DNA from: an uncultured Rhodocyclaceae bacterium
GTDB taxonomy: Bacteria > Pseudomonadota > Gammaproteobacteria > Burkholderiales > Rhodocyclaceae
Length of the DNA: 15,103 bases
NCBI GenBank assembly: GCA_903930805.1
Contig: CAIYZZ010000018.1
Coordinates: forward strand, 1 to 15,103
Direction of reading: 5' to 3'
The notes under the pieces were generated by a model. The model saw only the letters and a program-made list of their open reading frames with translations, searched no databases and was not told where the DNA came from. Position 1 is the stretch's first letter, and every line of letters begins with the position of its first letter. Both the position numbers and the translations under genes were made by a program. Below, one piece after another: positions 6,987-14,072 of the stretch.

Positions 6987-7706
6987 TCAGGGTTTGGGTT
7001 GCGGTTTGGGCTTGGTTTTGGGTGCAGGCTTCTGTTTTTGAACAGGTTTCGATTTGGCTACCGGTTTCGGTACGAGAACCGGTTTGGGAGCTGCGATGGT
7101 TGTAGTACTTAGTGTGGCGACGCGAGAGACGCCGCCGTTGCGGTGGAATATGCCATAAACCGGCCCTTCGAGTACAGATATGCCGGACTTGTTGTTTGCC
7201 TGCAAACCACTGCCATTGATGTTGGTCAATCCCTGGGTGATGGTAACCGGTTGGGTAGTGGTGGCAATTTCATCATCGGGATAAACATCGAGCTGCGTCG
7301 TGGTCAGTACGGAGTTCAGCTTGCCATCGAGCCCGCCACGTATGACCCGCACGTTGTCGATCAGTTGGACATGCTTGGCCCCGCTGTCGAGGCTGGCTTC
7401 GCGGGCGGTAATGTGCGTTGGCGGCACGCGGTGATAGGTCAGGTCCGGCGCGAGAACGATAGTGCTGTCGTCATCCGGGTAATGCCGCATGATTCCGGCT
7501 CGTAGAGTGGACTGCAAGGTACCCACCTGATCGAAGCGCCTGACCTCAAAATTCTCGACAATATAGTCGGGATCGTGACGCGACTTGCCGTCCCTGCTGT
7601 TAGCCGGGGGGAGAGAGGCTAAATACAGCCAGTAAGTCATCGCGGCCAAAAAGCCCGCCAGCATGAGCGGAAACAAGGTGGCGGACGGGTTGAGTCTGCC
7701 CTTCAT
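6987..7706 (-). CDS. lptC: LPS export system protein LptC with Lys/Pro-rich C-terminal tail
   Basis: The product has 239 residues. A single membrane anchor spans about 9-30, then the periplasmic LptC fold follows, with IVENFEVRRFDQVGTLQSTL near 49-68 and RHYPDDDSTIVLAPDL near 74-89. LptC passes LPS from the LptBFG transporter to LptA. Residues about 206-239 are a tail made mainly of Lys-Pro units (10 lysines, no acidic residue), for example KPAPKTKPKPQPKP, which makes the protein about 45 residues longer than the usual 190. The ATG at 7706 gives the expected short cytoplasmic N-terminus, but no good Shine-Dalgarno precedes it. It follows kdsC after an 82-bp spacer with hairpins. Confidence 0.92.
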   Translation of the reverse strand: MKGRLNPSATLFPLMLAGFLAAMTYWLYLASLPPANSRDGKSRHDPDYIVENFEVRRFDQVGTLQSTLRAGIMRHYPDDDSTIVLAPDLTYHRVPPTHITAREASLDSGAKHVQLIDNVRVIRGGLDGKLNSVLTTTQLDVYPDDEIATTTQPVTITQGLTNINGSGLQANNKSGISVLEGPVYGIFHRNGGVSRVATLSTTTIAAPKPVLVPKPVAKSKPVQKQKPAPKTKPKPQPKP

Positions 7707-7788
7707 GACGTCGGCTACCGAAGGGCCGACTTGAGGGAGACGATGCCCCCTGTGGGGGCAGCGAGCGAAGCTAGCGTGGGGACCATTT
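7707..7788. repeat. Hairpin-rich spacer between kdsC and lptC
   Basis: Two inverted repeats lie in this 82-bp gap. GTCGGC (7710-7715) pairs with GCCGAC (7725-7730), and TGCCCCC (7744-7750) pairs with GGGGGCA (7754-7760) around a 3-base loop. A GCGAGCGAAGCTAGCGTGGGG segment follows the second. The CCCC-GGGG hairpin plus GCGAGCGAAGC block looks like dispersed intergenic repeats remembered from betaproteobacterial genomes. No T tract marks it as a strong terminator in either direction. Confidence 0.5.
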
Positions 7789-8310
7789 TTAGTCCAGGTA
7801 GGGAGCCATGACGCGCTCCCAGTTGCCTTGTGCGCGCAGGATCAACTCGCAGACCTCGCGCACGGCACCGGCACCCGCCGGGGCCTGGGCAACATGGCAG
7901 GCATGCTGGCGCACCAGTGCGTGGCCATCGGGCACGGTGGCGGAAAAGCCGCAGGCACGCAGCAGGGGCAGGTCGATCAGGTCGTCGCCCATGTAGCCGC
8001 ACTGCGCGAAATCGAGATTGTCGCGCGCCAGCAGTTCTGCCATCGCCGCGCGCTTGTCTTCGACGCCCTGCATCACGAGTTCGATCCCCAGGTTGGCAGC
8101 ACGGCGTGTGACGATGGGCGAGTCGCGGCCGGTGATGATGGCGAGCTTGACACCGGACTTTGCCAGCAGCTTGAGGCCGAGGCCGTCGCGGCTGAAAAAG
8201 GCCTTGCAGTGATCACCTTCCGGACTGAAGTAGAGCCGGCCGTCGGTCATTACGCCGTCGATGTCGAATCCCATCAGCCGGATCTTGGCGGCGCGTTCGG
8301 CACAGTTCAT
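7789..8310 (-). CDS. kdsC: 3-deoxy-D-manno-octulosonate 8-phosphate phosphatase KdsC
   Basis: The product has 173 residues, normal for KdsC. This HAD-superfamily enzyme of the C0 (capless, tetrameric) type removes phosphate from KDO-8-phosphate to give KDO for LPS inner core. Motifs are FDIDGVMTDG with nucleophile Asp16 and Asp18, ITGRDS with Thr60, Lys86 in VEDKRAAM, and GDDLIDLPLL with Asp109/Asp110. The ATG shares one base with the kdsD stop (TGATG), so the two are translationally coupled. Together with kdsD it supplies KDO to the same envelope pathway that lptC and lptA serve. Confidence 0.96.
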   Translation of the reverse strand: MNCAERAAKIRLMGFDIDGVMTDGRLYFSPEGDHCKAFFSRDGLGLKLLAKSGVKLAIITGRDSPIVTRRAANLGIELVMQGVEDKRAAMAELLARDNLDFAQCGYMGDDLIDLPLLRACGFSATVPDGHALVRQHACHVAQAPAGAGAVREVCELILRAQGNWERVMAPYLD

Positions 8311-9293
8311 CAGACCACCTTCGCGCGGAAGAGATCATGCATGTTGAGGGCGCCGACCAGTTGGCCGGCGGCATTGGTGACCAGCAACTGGTTGACCTTG
8401 TGGCGTTCCATCATCTCGACGGCCTCGACGGCCAGCCGCTCGAGGCCGATGATGCGCGGGTTGCGGCTCATGATGTCCCCGACCGTGCTTTCGCGCAAGT
8501 CGCCGAGCTTTTCCAGCGCGCGCCGCAAATCGCCGTCGGTAAAAATGCCGGCCAGTTTGCCGTCCGCACCGAGAACGGCCGCCATGCCCTGCCCGCCCCG
8601 CGAGATGGCGACCAGCGCTGCCGGCACTGCCGTCGATGCGGCGACCACTGCGATGCGCTCGGCAGCTTGCATAACGTCGCGTACATGGGTCAGCAATTTG
8701 CGGCCGAGCGCGCCGCCCGGATGCGAGCGGGCAAAGTCTTCCGCGCCAAAACCGCGCGCGTCGAGCAGGGCGACTGCGAGGGCGTCGCCCAGCGCCAGCG
8801 CCACAGTGGTGCTGGCCGTGGGAGCAAGGTTGAGCGGGCAGGCTTCTTCATCGACATGTGCATCGAGATGAATGTCGGCTTCGCGCGCCAGCGCTGATGC
8901 GGCATTGCCGGTGATGGCGATCAGTTTGCCGCCCTGGCGTTTGACGAGCGGCACGATGGTCAGCAGTTCGTCGTTCTCGCCGGAGTTCGAGAGAGCGATC
9001 AGCACGTCGTCGCGCGCGATCATACCGAGGTCGCCGTGCACTGCCTCGGCGGCATGGACAAAATAGGCTGGCGTGCCGGTGCTGGACATGGTGGCGGCGA
9101 TCTTGCGGCCGATGTGCCCCGATTTGCCGATGCCGCTGACAATGACGCGGCCACGACAGTCGAGAATCAGCGCCACGGCCTGAGCAAACGCATCATCCAG
9201 CCGTGCGGCAATCTTCAGCACGGCGTCGGCCTCGATGGCGAGGACACGGCGGGCGAGGTCGAGCGTGCGAACGGAGGCAGAACTGGAGGTCAT
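8310..9293 (-). CDS. kdsD: D-arabinose 5-phosphate isomerase KdsD (KpsF/GutQ family)
   Basis: The product has 327 residues when started at the ATG at 9293; E. coli KdsD has 328. It interconverts ribulose 5-phosphate and arabinose 5-phosphate, the first step toward KDO. An SIS domain (about 35-175) is followed by a CBS pair (about 205-325). The residues known to matter in E. coli KdsD appear two positions lower: Lys57 in GIGKSG, Glu109 in SGENDE, Glu150 in VDEEACPLNLAPT and His191 in SHPGG. The frame can be extended to a TTG at 9344, but that N-terminus (Cys/His/Arg-rich) is not family-like. It is the first gene of the kdsDC-lptCA cluster, divergent from the antiporter gene. Confidence 0.95.
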   Translation of the reverse strand: MTSSSASVRTLDLARRVLAIEADAVLKIAARLDDAFAQAVALILDCRGRVIVSGIGKSGHIGRKIAATMSSTGTPAYFVHAAEAVHGDLGMIARDDVLIALSNSGENDELLTIVPLVKRQGGKLIAITGNAASALAREADIHLDAHVDEEACPLNLAPTASTTVALALGDALAVALLDARGFGAEDFARSHPGGALGRKLLTHVRDVMQAAERIAVVAASTAVPAALVAISRGGQGMAAVLGADGKLAGIFTDGDLRRALEKLGDLRESTVGDIMSRNPRIIGLERLAVEAVEMMERHKVNQLLVTNAAGQLVGALNMHDLFRAKVV

Positions 9294-9350
9294 GTGGCGG
9301 AAGAGGGCCGGTCGAATCGCGCAATGAACACAATGGGGTCGCAATGTGGC

Positions 9351-9376
9351 GGTTATGATTGGGGCAAATTATAACC
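9351..9376. promoter_or_regulatory. Imperfect palindrome in the kdsD-antiporter divergent region
   Basis: GGTTATGATT (9351-9360) and AATTATAACC (9367-9376) are inverted repeats with 9 of 10 matching bases and a 6-base spacer. The arms contain -10-like boxes on opposite strands: TATGAT (9354-9359, plus) toward the antiporter and TATAAT (9373-9368, minus) toward kdsD. No convincing -35 boxes are seen, so this could be an operator, overlapping promoters, or both. Confidence 0.4.
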
Positions 9377-9405
9377 ACCCACCCACACAGACCGACGAGT
9401 AATCC

Positions 9406-11370
9406 GTGTCCCTTCATCTGATCCTATTATTGCTGGGTGCCGCCGTGCTGGCGGTGGTGGTTTGTCGCAGCCTCAATCTGCCGCCCATTCTCGGCTATCT
9501 GATGGTTGGCGCACTGGCCGGGCCGCATGCCTTCGGCGTGTTGCCCGATAGCGCCAGTGCCCAGCGGCTGGCGGAGTTTGGGGTGGTATTCCTGATGTTT
9601 ACCATCGGCCTTGAATTCTCCTTGCCGCGCCTCTTCGCCATGCGGCGCATCGTTTTTGGCCTCGGTCTGGCGCAGGTAGGGGTGACCTTCGTGGTGACGG
9701 CGGCGGGGGCCCTGTTCTGGGGCGTGTCCTGGCAGGCGAGTGTGGCGCTGGGCGGGGCGCTCGCCATGTCATCGACGGCGATCCTGTCCAAGCTATTGAC
9801 AGAGCGACGCGAACTCGATGCCACGCACGGTCGCGAGGTGATGGGCGTGCTGTTGTTTCAGGATATTGCCGTGGTGCCGCTGCTGGTGCTGATCCCTGCG
9901 CTGGCGCAGCCGGTCGATGCCCTCGCCGGCGAACTGGGCCTGGCGCTGGCAAAAGCCACCGCGCTGCTTGCCCTGGTGCTGTTCGTCGGTCAGCGTCTGA
10001 TGCATGCCTGGTTCGGTCTGGTGGCACGACGCAAGTCGAACGAACTGTTCATGCTCAATGTGCTGCTCGTGACATTGGGATTTGCAACCATCACAGAGTT
10101 GGCCGGCCTGTCGCCGGCGCTCGGCGCCTTTGTCGCCGGCATGCTGATTTCCGAGACCGAGTATCGCTACCAGGTCGAGGAAGACATCAAGCCCTTCCGT
10201 GATGTGTTGCTTGGCCTGTTCTTCATCTCTACCGGCATGATGCTCGACCCGACGGCAATCTGGCGCGATGTCGTCGGCGTGCTGGCGATGTTGCTGTTGC
10301 TGCTGGCGAGCAAGCTGACCGTAGTCGGCGTGGTCTCGCGCCTGCTGGGAAGCAGCCCGGGGACGGCGTTGCGTTCCGGTCTCTGGCTTTGCGCAGCGGG
10401 CGAATTTGGTTTCGTGCTGTTGGCGCGCGCCACCGACACCGGCCTGATTGACCCCGCCCGGATTCAGCCCGTACTCGCGGCCATGGTGCTGTCGATGATG
10501 ATCGCGCCCTTGGTAGTGCATTATTCAGACCATTTTGTTCTGCGCTTTGTCGCTTCGGAGTGGCTGATGCGCTCGATGCAACTGACCCAGATAGCCGCGC
10601 GCACCGTGGCGACCGAGAAGCACACCATTTTGTGCGGCTACGGCAAAACCGGCCAGCACCTGGCCCGTTTTCTCGAAACCGAGAAAATCAGTTTCATGGC
10701 GCTTGATCTCGACCCCGAGCGGGTGCGCGAAGCCGCAAGTGCCGGCGAACCCGTTGTTTGGGGCGATTGCACGCGGCGTGAAAACCTGCTGGCTGCCGGC
10801 ATCGCCCGCGCCAGCGTTCTGGTGGTCACCTTCGCCGACACCAAGACGACTTTGCGCCTGGTTGAGCGCGTGCGCGAACTGCGCCCCGACCTGCCCATCG
10901 TCGCACGCTCGCGCGAGGAGGAAGACGCAGAAAAACTCTTCGAGGCCGGGGTCGCCGAGGTCGTTCCCGAGGCGCTTGAATCCTCGGTGATGTTGGCCAC
11001 CCACGCGCTGGCACTGGTTGGTGTGCCGATGCACCGCGTCATTCGCCATCTGCGCGACATGCGCGAGCAGCATTACGCCCTGTTGCGTGGTTTCTTCCAC
11101 GGTGCCTCGGATGCCGGGGTAAATCTATCCGAGGCCGACCAGCCCCGCCTGCATGCGGTCACGCTCGACGCAGGTGCCTGGGCTGTTGGCCACAGCCTTG
11201 AAGAGGTAGCGCTGGAAAAAGTCGGTGCTGGCGTGACGGCAATCCGGCGGCGCACGCAGCCGCAGGTGGCGCTAGCGGGCGACACATATCTGCTAGCGGG
11301 AGATGTGGTGGTTATCCGGGGTGGCGCGGCAGCCGTGGCGGCGGGGGAAGATCAACTGTTGAGGGGCTAA
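9406..11370 (+). CDS. Monovalent cation:proton antiporter, CPA2 family (KefB/KefC/YbaL type)
   Basis: The product has 654 residues in the inner membrane. Residues 1 to about 385 hold 12-13 hydrophobic segments of the Na+/H+ exchanger fold. The TIGLEFSLPRL motif and FQDIAVVPLL (Asp153), which corresponds to the ion-binding region of Kef proteins, are both present. Residues from about 406 form an RCK/TrkA-N Rossmann domain beginning HTILCGYGKTG, with the GxGxxG glycines at 411, 413 and 416. A TrkA-C domain ends the protein (about 565-650). Such proteins exchange K+ or Na+ for H+, often gated by glutathione adducts or nucleotides; no KefF/KefG partner gene is adjacent, so gating cannot be assigned. 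The start is GTG at 9406 with only a weak GACGAG ribosome site upstream. Confidence 0.9.
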   Translation: MSLHLILLLLGAAVLAVVVCRSLNLPPILGYLMVGALAGPHAFGVLPDSASAQRLAEFGVVFLMFTIGLEFSLPRLFAMRRIVFGLGLAQVGVTFVVTAAGALFWGVSWQASVALGGALAMSSTAILSKLLTERRELDATHGREVMGVLLFQDIAVVPLLVLIPALAQPVDALAGELGLALAKATALLALVLFVGQRLMHAWFGLVARRKSNELFMLNVLLVTLGFATITELAGLSPALGAFVAGMLISETEYRYQVEEDIKPFRDVLLGLFFISTGMMLDPTAIWRDVVGVLAMLLLLLASKLTVVGVVSRLLGSSPGTALRSGLWLCAAGEFGFVLLARATDTGLIDPARIQPVLAAMVLSMMIAPLVVHYSDHFVLRFVASEWLMRSMQLTQIAARTVATEKHTILCGYGKTGQHLARFLETEKISFMALDLDPERVREAASAGEPVVWGDCTRRENLLAAGIARASVLVVTFADTKTTLRLVERVRELRPDLPIVARSREEEDAEKLFEAGVAEVVPEALESSVMLATHALALVGVPMHRVIRHLRDMREQHYALLRGFFHGASDAGVNLSEADQPRLHAVTLDAGAWAVGHSLEEVALEKVGAGVTAIRRRTQPQVALAGDTYLLAGDVVVIRGGAAAVAAGEDQLLRG

Positions 11371-11372
11371 AG

Positions 11373-11398
11373 AAAAAGTCGGTACTGGCGGGACGGCG
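11373..11398. repeat. 26-nt dispersed motif, copy 2
   Basis: This copy starts two bases after the antiporter stop codon. It matches 4695-4720 except at three positions (11, 12 and 17 of the motif). It lies 11-20 bases before the terminator serving the convergent pilin gene. Confidence 0.6.
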
Positions 11399-11408
11399 TC
11401 GGCAGGCA

Positions 11409-11437
11409 CAAAAGACAAAGCCCGCCGAAGCGGGCTT
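11409..11437 (-). terminator. Rho-independent terminator of the pilin gene
   Basis: AAGCCCGC (11418-11425) and GCGGGCTT (11430-11437) make an 8-bp stem. On the minus strand the loop is the stable TTCG tetraloop and the stem is followed by TGTCTTTTGTG. It therefore ends transcription from the pilin gene, about 20 bp after its stop. It may give weak termination for the antiporter in the other direction. Confidence 0.8.
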
Positions 11438-11456
11438 GATAAGTCTTGCGGCAGAA

Positions 11457-12104
11457 TTATATTTGTTTACACACGGTATATACGGTAGATCCGTCATCAA
11501 TGTAGTTGGCTGGGGGAGGGGAAGTTGCCAGTCCGGCCGCCACCGCAGTGCCACGTACAGTGCCAGTAATCGCGTTTCCATCGTCAAATTGCGCATCAAT
11601 GGCACCGGCAATTTTGCCCAGCAGATTCGACGTGCATACAACCAGGCCAGACAGACCTAACGCACCCTGCTGTACATGCAAGACACCGCCTGCAGCATTT
11701 TGCGGATTGAGTTTTCCAGCCCCCGTAGCCCCGGCGGCAGTATCGCCACCCACAAAGCCAGCGAGTCTCAAATGGTGCCAAAACTGACAGTTTTCGGTTA
11801 TGTCGGTTGCGCAGTTGAGAATAGTAGTATTGCCCGTTGCTCCAACCACTGCATCCCCATTACCCGAAACCGCCAGCGGGGAGGTCCAGCGGGCGGCAGC
11901 GCCGCTATCATCACCGGGGAATCTCTTGAAACGGTCTTGATAGGAATAAACCGCTGCAGTGATGCCGTTGAGGTCATTGGCGATGTTCTTGATCTTGGCC
12001 TGATTGATCAATTCCTGACCCTTCAGCACGCCGCCGAGCAGCAGGCCGATGATGACGAGCACGATGGCGATTTCGACGAGGGTGAAACCGGATTGCCTTT
12101 TCAT
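11457..12104 (-). CDS. Type IV pilin-like / pseudopilin protein, isolated gene
   Basis: The product has 215 residues. It starts with a class III (prepilin) signal MKRQSG, predicted to be cut after Gly6 by a PilD-type peptidase. The mature protein starts FTLVEIAIVLVIIGLLLGGV, with Glu11 equal to mature Glu5, the residue needed for subunit assembly. A basic helix KGQELINQAKIKN and the FPGDD motif (62-66) follow. The rest is Gly/Ala-rich with four cysteines (98, 106, 157, 212), which could form two disulfides, including a C-terminal one as in type IV pilins. The start at 12104 has GGAG at 7 bases. No assembly ATPase, platform protein or secretin gene is adjacent, so whether it is a pilus subunit, a minor pilin or a type II secretion pseudopilin cannot be decided. 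It has its own sigma-54-like promoter and terminator, hence is a one-gene unit. Confidence 0.85.
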   Translation of the reverse strand: MKRQSGFTLVEIAIVLVIIGLLLGGVLKGQELINQAKIKNIANDLNGITAAVYSYQDRFKRFPGDDSGAAARWTSPLAVSGNGDAVVGATGNTTILNCATDITENCQFWHHLRLAGFVGGDTAAGATGAGKLNPQNAAGGVLHVQQGALGLSGLVVCTSNLLGKIAGAIDAQFDDGNAITGTVRGTAVAAGLATSPPPANYIDDGSTVYTVCKQI

Positions 12105-12141
12105 TTTTATACTCCACTAAAGATATACTTGGATTTATATA

Positions 12142-12157
12142 AGCATGATGTGTGCCA
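12142..12157 (-). promoter_or_regulatory. Sigma-54 (-24/-12) promoter of the pilin gene
   Basis: The minus strand reads TGGCACACATCATGCT. It has the invariant GG and GC separated by exactly 10 bases and differs from the TGGCACG-N4-TTGCW consensus at two positions. The transcription start would fall near 12131, leaving a leader of about 27 nt with a GGAG ribosome site. Pilin genes in several proteobacteria are RpoN/PilR-dependent, which fits. A sigma-70 reading needs a 13-bp spacer and is poor. Confidence 0.7.
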
Positions 12158-12272
12158 ATTACTCTCTGTGCCGTTTGATCGGGCTTTTGGCCTAAAAAAG
12201 TAATTAATGCCCTGAGTTGGCAGCAAAAAGTGCGTTGGATTACCACACTGAAGCTGTATCGATAAAACTGTG

Positions 12273-12297
12273 GTGTCGAAAAATCGACAGCCTGTCG
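12273..12297. promoter_or_regulatory. TGTC half-site cluster, candidate enhancer (PilR-like) site
   Basis: Three half-sites interlock here: GTGTC at 12273-12277, CTGTC on the minus strand at 12290-12286, and CTGTC at 12292-12296. They form TGTCGA-N4-TCGACA (12274-12289) and CGACAG-C-CTGTCG (12285-12297). Placed about 140-165 bp upstream of the pilin start of transcription, they sit where a sigma-54 activator would bind. The (C/G)TGTC core is the one recalled for PilR of Pseudomonas. Confidence 0.45.
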
Positions 12298-12362
12298 TGG
12301 TTTCGTCATCTTGTTCTGCGCGTTTGTTCCCTTCGCCCGGGCTAGAATTCCGCTGGAAATCC

Positions 12363-14072
12363 ATGCCGATCCAGATCGATATCTCTTCTACCGTCCGCCG
12401 CCGCTGGGTTTTTCTAGCGTTTCTGGTGGCTTTGCATCTGGTCTTTTTGCTGGGGCCGGAGACGCCCTATGGGCGCCTGCTGTTCCTTTCGCACATCGGA
12501 ATCGGTTTGCTGTGGCAACCCTTTATCCAGTCGCGGCGACAGTTCGGCTTTGGCGGTACGGCGCTGGTGGTGCTTTCTGCCCTGTTTCTTTCGTATTTTT
12601 TGAGCTGGGGCCTGCTGACCATCTGGACGATGCTGCTGACGGGCGTCGTCGGCGGCAAGGTGTTCCTGTTTCCTGACACCAAGGAACGCCTGTTTCACCT
12701 GCTGGCGCTCGGTTATCTGGCTACTGCACTGCTGGCGCTGATTCTCCCTGCTTCGCTGGCTACCCTAAGGCTGGCCGACCCGGCGCTGGCCAACCTGGTG
12801 CTGTATCTGGCACCGGCCGTGTTTTTCGTGATGGCGGTCATGCCTGTCAAGCAAAAAGCAACGGATGACCGCGCCGAGATCGTCGACTACATCTATGGTG
12901 CGCTGATTTTTCTGCTGCTGGCGGTGATCGTACTGGGCAGCGTGAGCTTTACCCTGCTGTTCAAGGTGAGCTATGTTGAGGCCTTGCTGATTGCACTGGC
13001 TCTCGTCGCGGGCATCTTGCTGCTACTCGGGTTGATCTGGGATCCCCGTGGCGGCTTTGTTGGGCTGGGGAGCGCGGTTGCGCAGCACGTCATGTCTTTG
13101 GGGTTGCCGTTCGAAGGTTGGCTGGAATCCCTGGCGGCGCTCGCCAAGGCCGAAGAAGACCCCGACCGGTTTATGGTGCTCGCCTGTGCCGATTTGCCCG
13201 CGCGTCTGCCCGGGGTGGTGGGCGGCGACTGGCAAACGTTAGCTGACACACAAAAGTTTGGCAAACAGCAGGGGCAGCACACCACCTTTGCATACGGCGA
13301 ACTGAAACTGGGCTTGGTAAGCCGGGTGCAGCCGAGCCCGACGCTGCTATGGCACTATGACTTGGCTGTGCGCCTGCTTGCCGAGTTTTATGTGGGCAAG
13401 CAGCGCGCGCAGACACTGCGGCGGCTGTCCTATGTCGAGGCAATCCATGAAACCGGCGCGCGGCTGACCCATGACGTCAAGAATCTGTTGCAGGCCCTCG
13501 AGACTTTATGCGCGGCTGTCGAGCAGGAAGGTGCTGCGCCGTCGCCCCGCTTCAATGAGTTGCTGCGCCGCCAGTTGCCCGAAATTTCCACGCGTCTGCG
13601 CCATACGCTGACGAAGCTGTCTTCGCCTGGCAAGCTTGCTGCGGCCCAGCCACGGCAAGCTGCGTCGTGGCTGGCGGGGCTCGAAAATCGCTACACCGGC
13701 GACTGGATTGATTTTTCGATGGCGGGTGACCTGTCTGCGTGCAGCTTGCCGGATGAGGGCTTGTTTTCCAGCGTCGCGGAGAATCTGCTACAGAACATTG
13801 CCGACAAGCGCCGCGCCGACTCTGCTATCCGGGCCAGGGTTTGCCTGCACGGCGAAGCCGGCAAGGTCTGGCTCGATGTGTGCGATGACGGTGCCGCCGT
13901 CCCCCCTGGCCTCGTGGCGGGGCTCTTCAGTCAGCGCGTTTCATCCGAAAACGGGCTGGGTATCGGCTTGTTTCAGAGTGCCCGCCTGGCGGAGCAGGGC
14001 GGCCTGCACCTGGAACTGGCGGAAAATCGCGACGGCTGTGTGTGTTTCAGGCTGGCACCGGTGGCGGACTAG
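12363..14072 (+). CDS. Orphan multi-pass membrane sensor histidine kinase (atypical)
   Basis: The product has 569 residues when started at the ATG at 12363 (MPIQIDISS); the frame runs upstream to 12270, but those residues are not hydrophobic or family-like. Residues about 15-226 contain roughly eight membrane helices. A soluble region (about 240-345) follows, possibly GAF-like but not firmly recognisable. The phosphoacceptor region is ETGARLTHDVKNLLQALE with putative His370; HDxKN is a less common H-box. The ATP-binding domain has an N-box (NLLQNIADK, Asn478), a weakened G1 (DVCDDGAAVPPG, where DxGxG is expected) and a good G2 (GLGIGL, 531-536). No response regulator is next to it, so its output is unknown. 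It resembles the HDLKN kinases found in PEP-CTERM/EPS regulation more than PilS, but that is an impression. The gene ends overlapping the convergent cyclase gene. Confidence 0.8.
   Translation: MPIQIDISSTVRRRWVFLAFLVALHLVFLLGPETPYGRLLFLSHIGIGLLWQPFIQSRRQFGFGGTALVVLSALFLSYFLSWGLLTIWTMLLTGVVGGKVFLFPDTKERLFHLLALGYLATALLALILPASLATLRLADPALANLVLYLAPAVFFVMAVMPVKQKATDDRAEIVDYIYGALIFLLLAVIVLGSVSFTLLFKVSYVEALLIALALVAGILLLLGLIWDPRGGFVGLGSAVAQHVMSLGLPFEGWLESLAALAKAEEDPDRFMVLACADLPARLPGVVGGDWQTLADTQKFGKQQGQHTTFAYGELKLGLVSRVQPSPTLLWHYDLAVRLLAEFYVGKQRAQTLRRLSYVEAIHETGARLTHDVKNLLQALETLCAAVEQEGAAPSPRFNELLRRQLPEISTRLRHTLTKLSSPGKLAAAQPRQAASWLAGLENRYTGDWIDFSMAGDLSACSLPDEGLFSSVAENLLQNIADKRRADSAIRARVCLHGEAGKVWLDVCDDGAAVPPGLVAGLFSQRVSSENGLGIGLFQSARLAEQGGLHLELAENRDGCVCFRLAPVAD

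Noticed and set aside
6990..7090. Repeated GGTTTG-like units taken as a CRISPR or minisatellite
   Set aside because: They are in frame within lptC and encode its Lys-Pro tail; unit lengths are irregular and no spacer pattern exists.
7828..8871. A 347-codon open frame on the plus strand across kdsC and kdsD
   Set aside because: It is antisense to two enzymes with complete catalytic motifs, has low-complexity Ala/Arg/Ser content and shows no recognisable domain; typical of antisense frames in GC-rich genes.
9291..9344. Upstream TTG start at 9344 for kdsD
   Set aside because: It adds 17 Cys/His/Arg-rich residues unlike the family; the ATG at 9293 gives 327 residues, and active-site numbering then parallels E. 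coli KdsD.
11457..12104. Pilin region as recently transferred DNA
   Set aside because: GC content looks somewhat lower than in neighbours, but no integrase, repeat boundary or tRNA supports a transfer; pilins often differ in composition.
12133..12158. A sigma-70 promoter (TTGGCA and TATAAA) for the pilin gene
   Set aside because: The spacer is only 13 bp; the -24/-12 reading has exact spacing and explains the same bases better.
12235..12266. Promoter for the histidine kinase (TTGGAT with TATCGA or GATAAA)
   Set aside because: Both boxes are poor and the spacer choices (16 or 20 bp) are not decisive; not enough to call.
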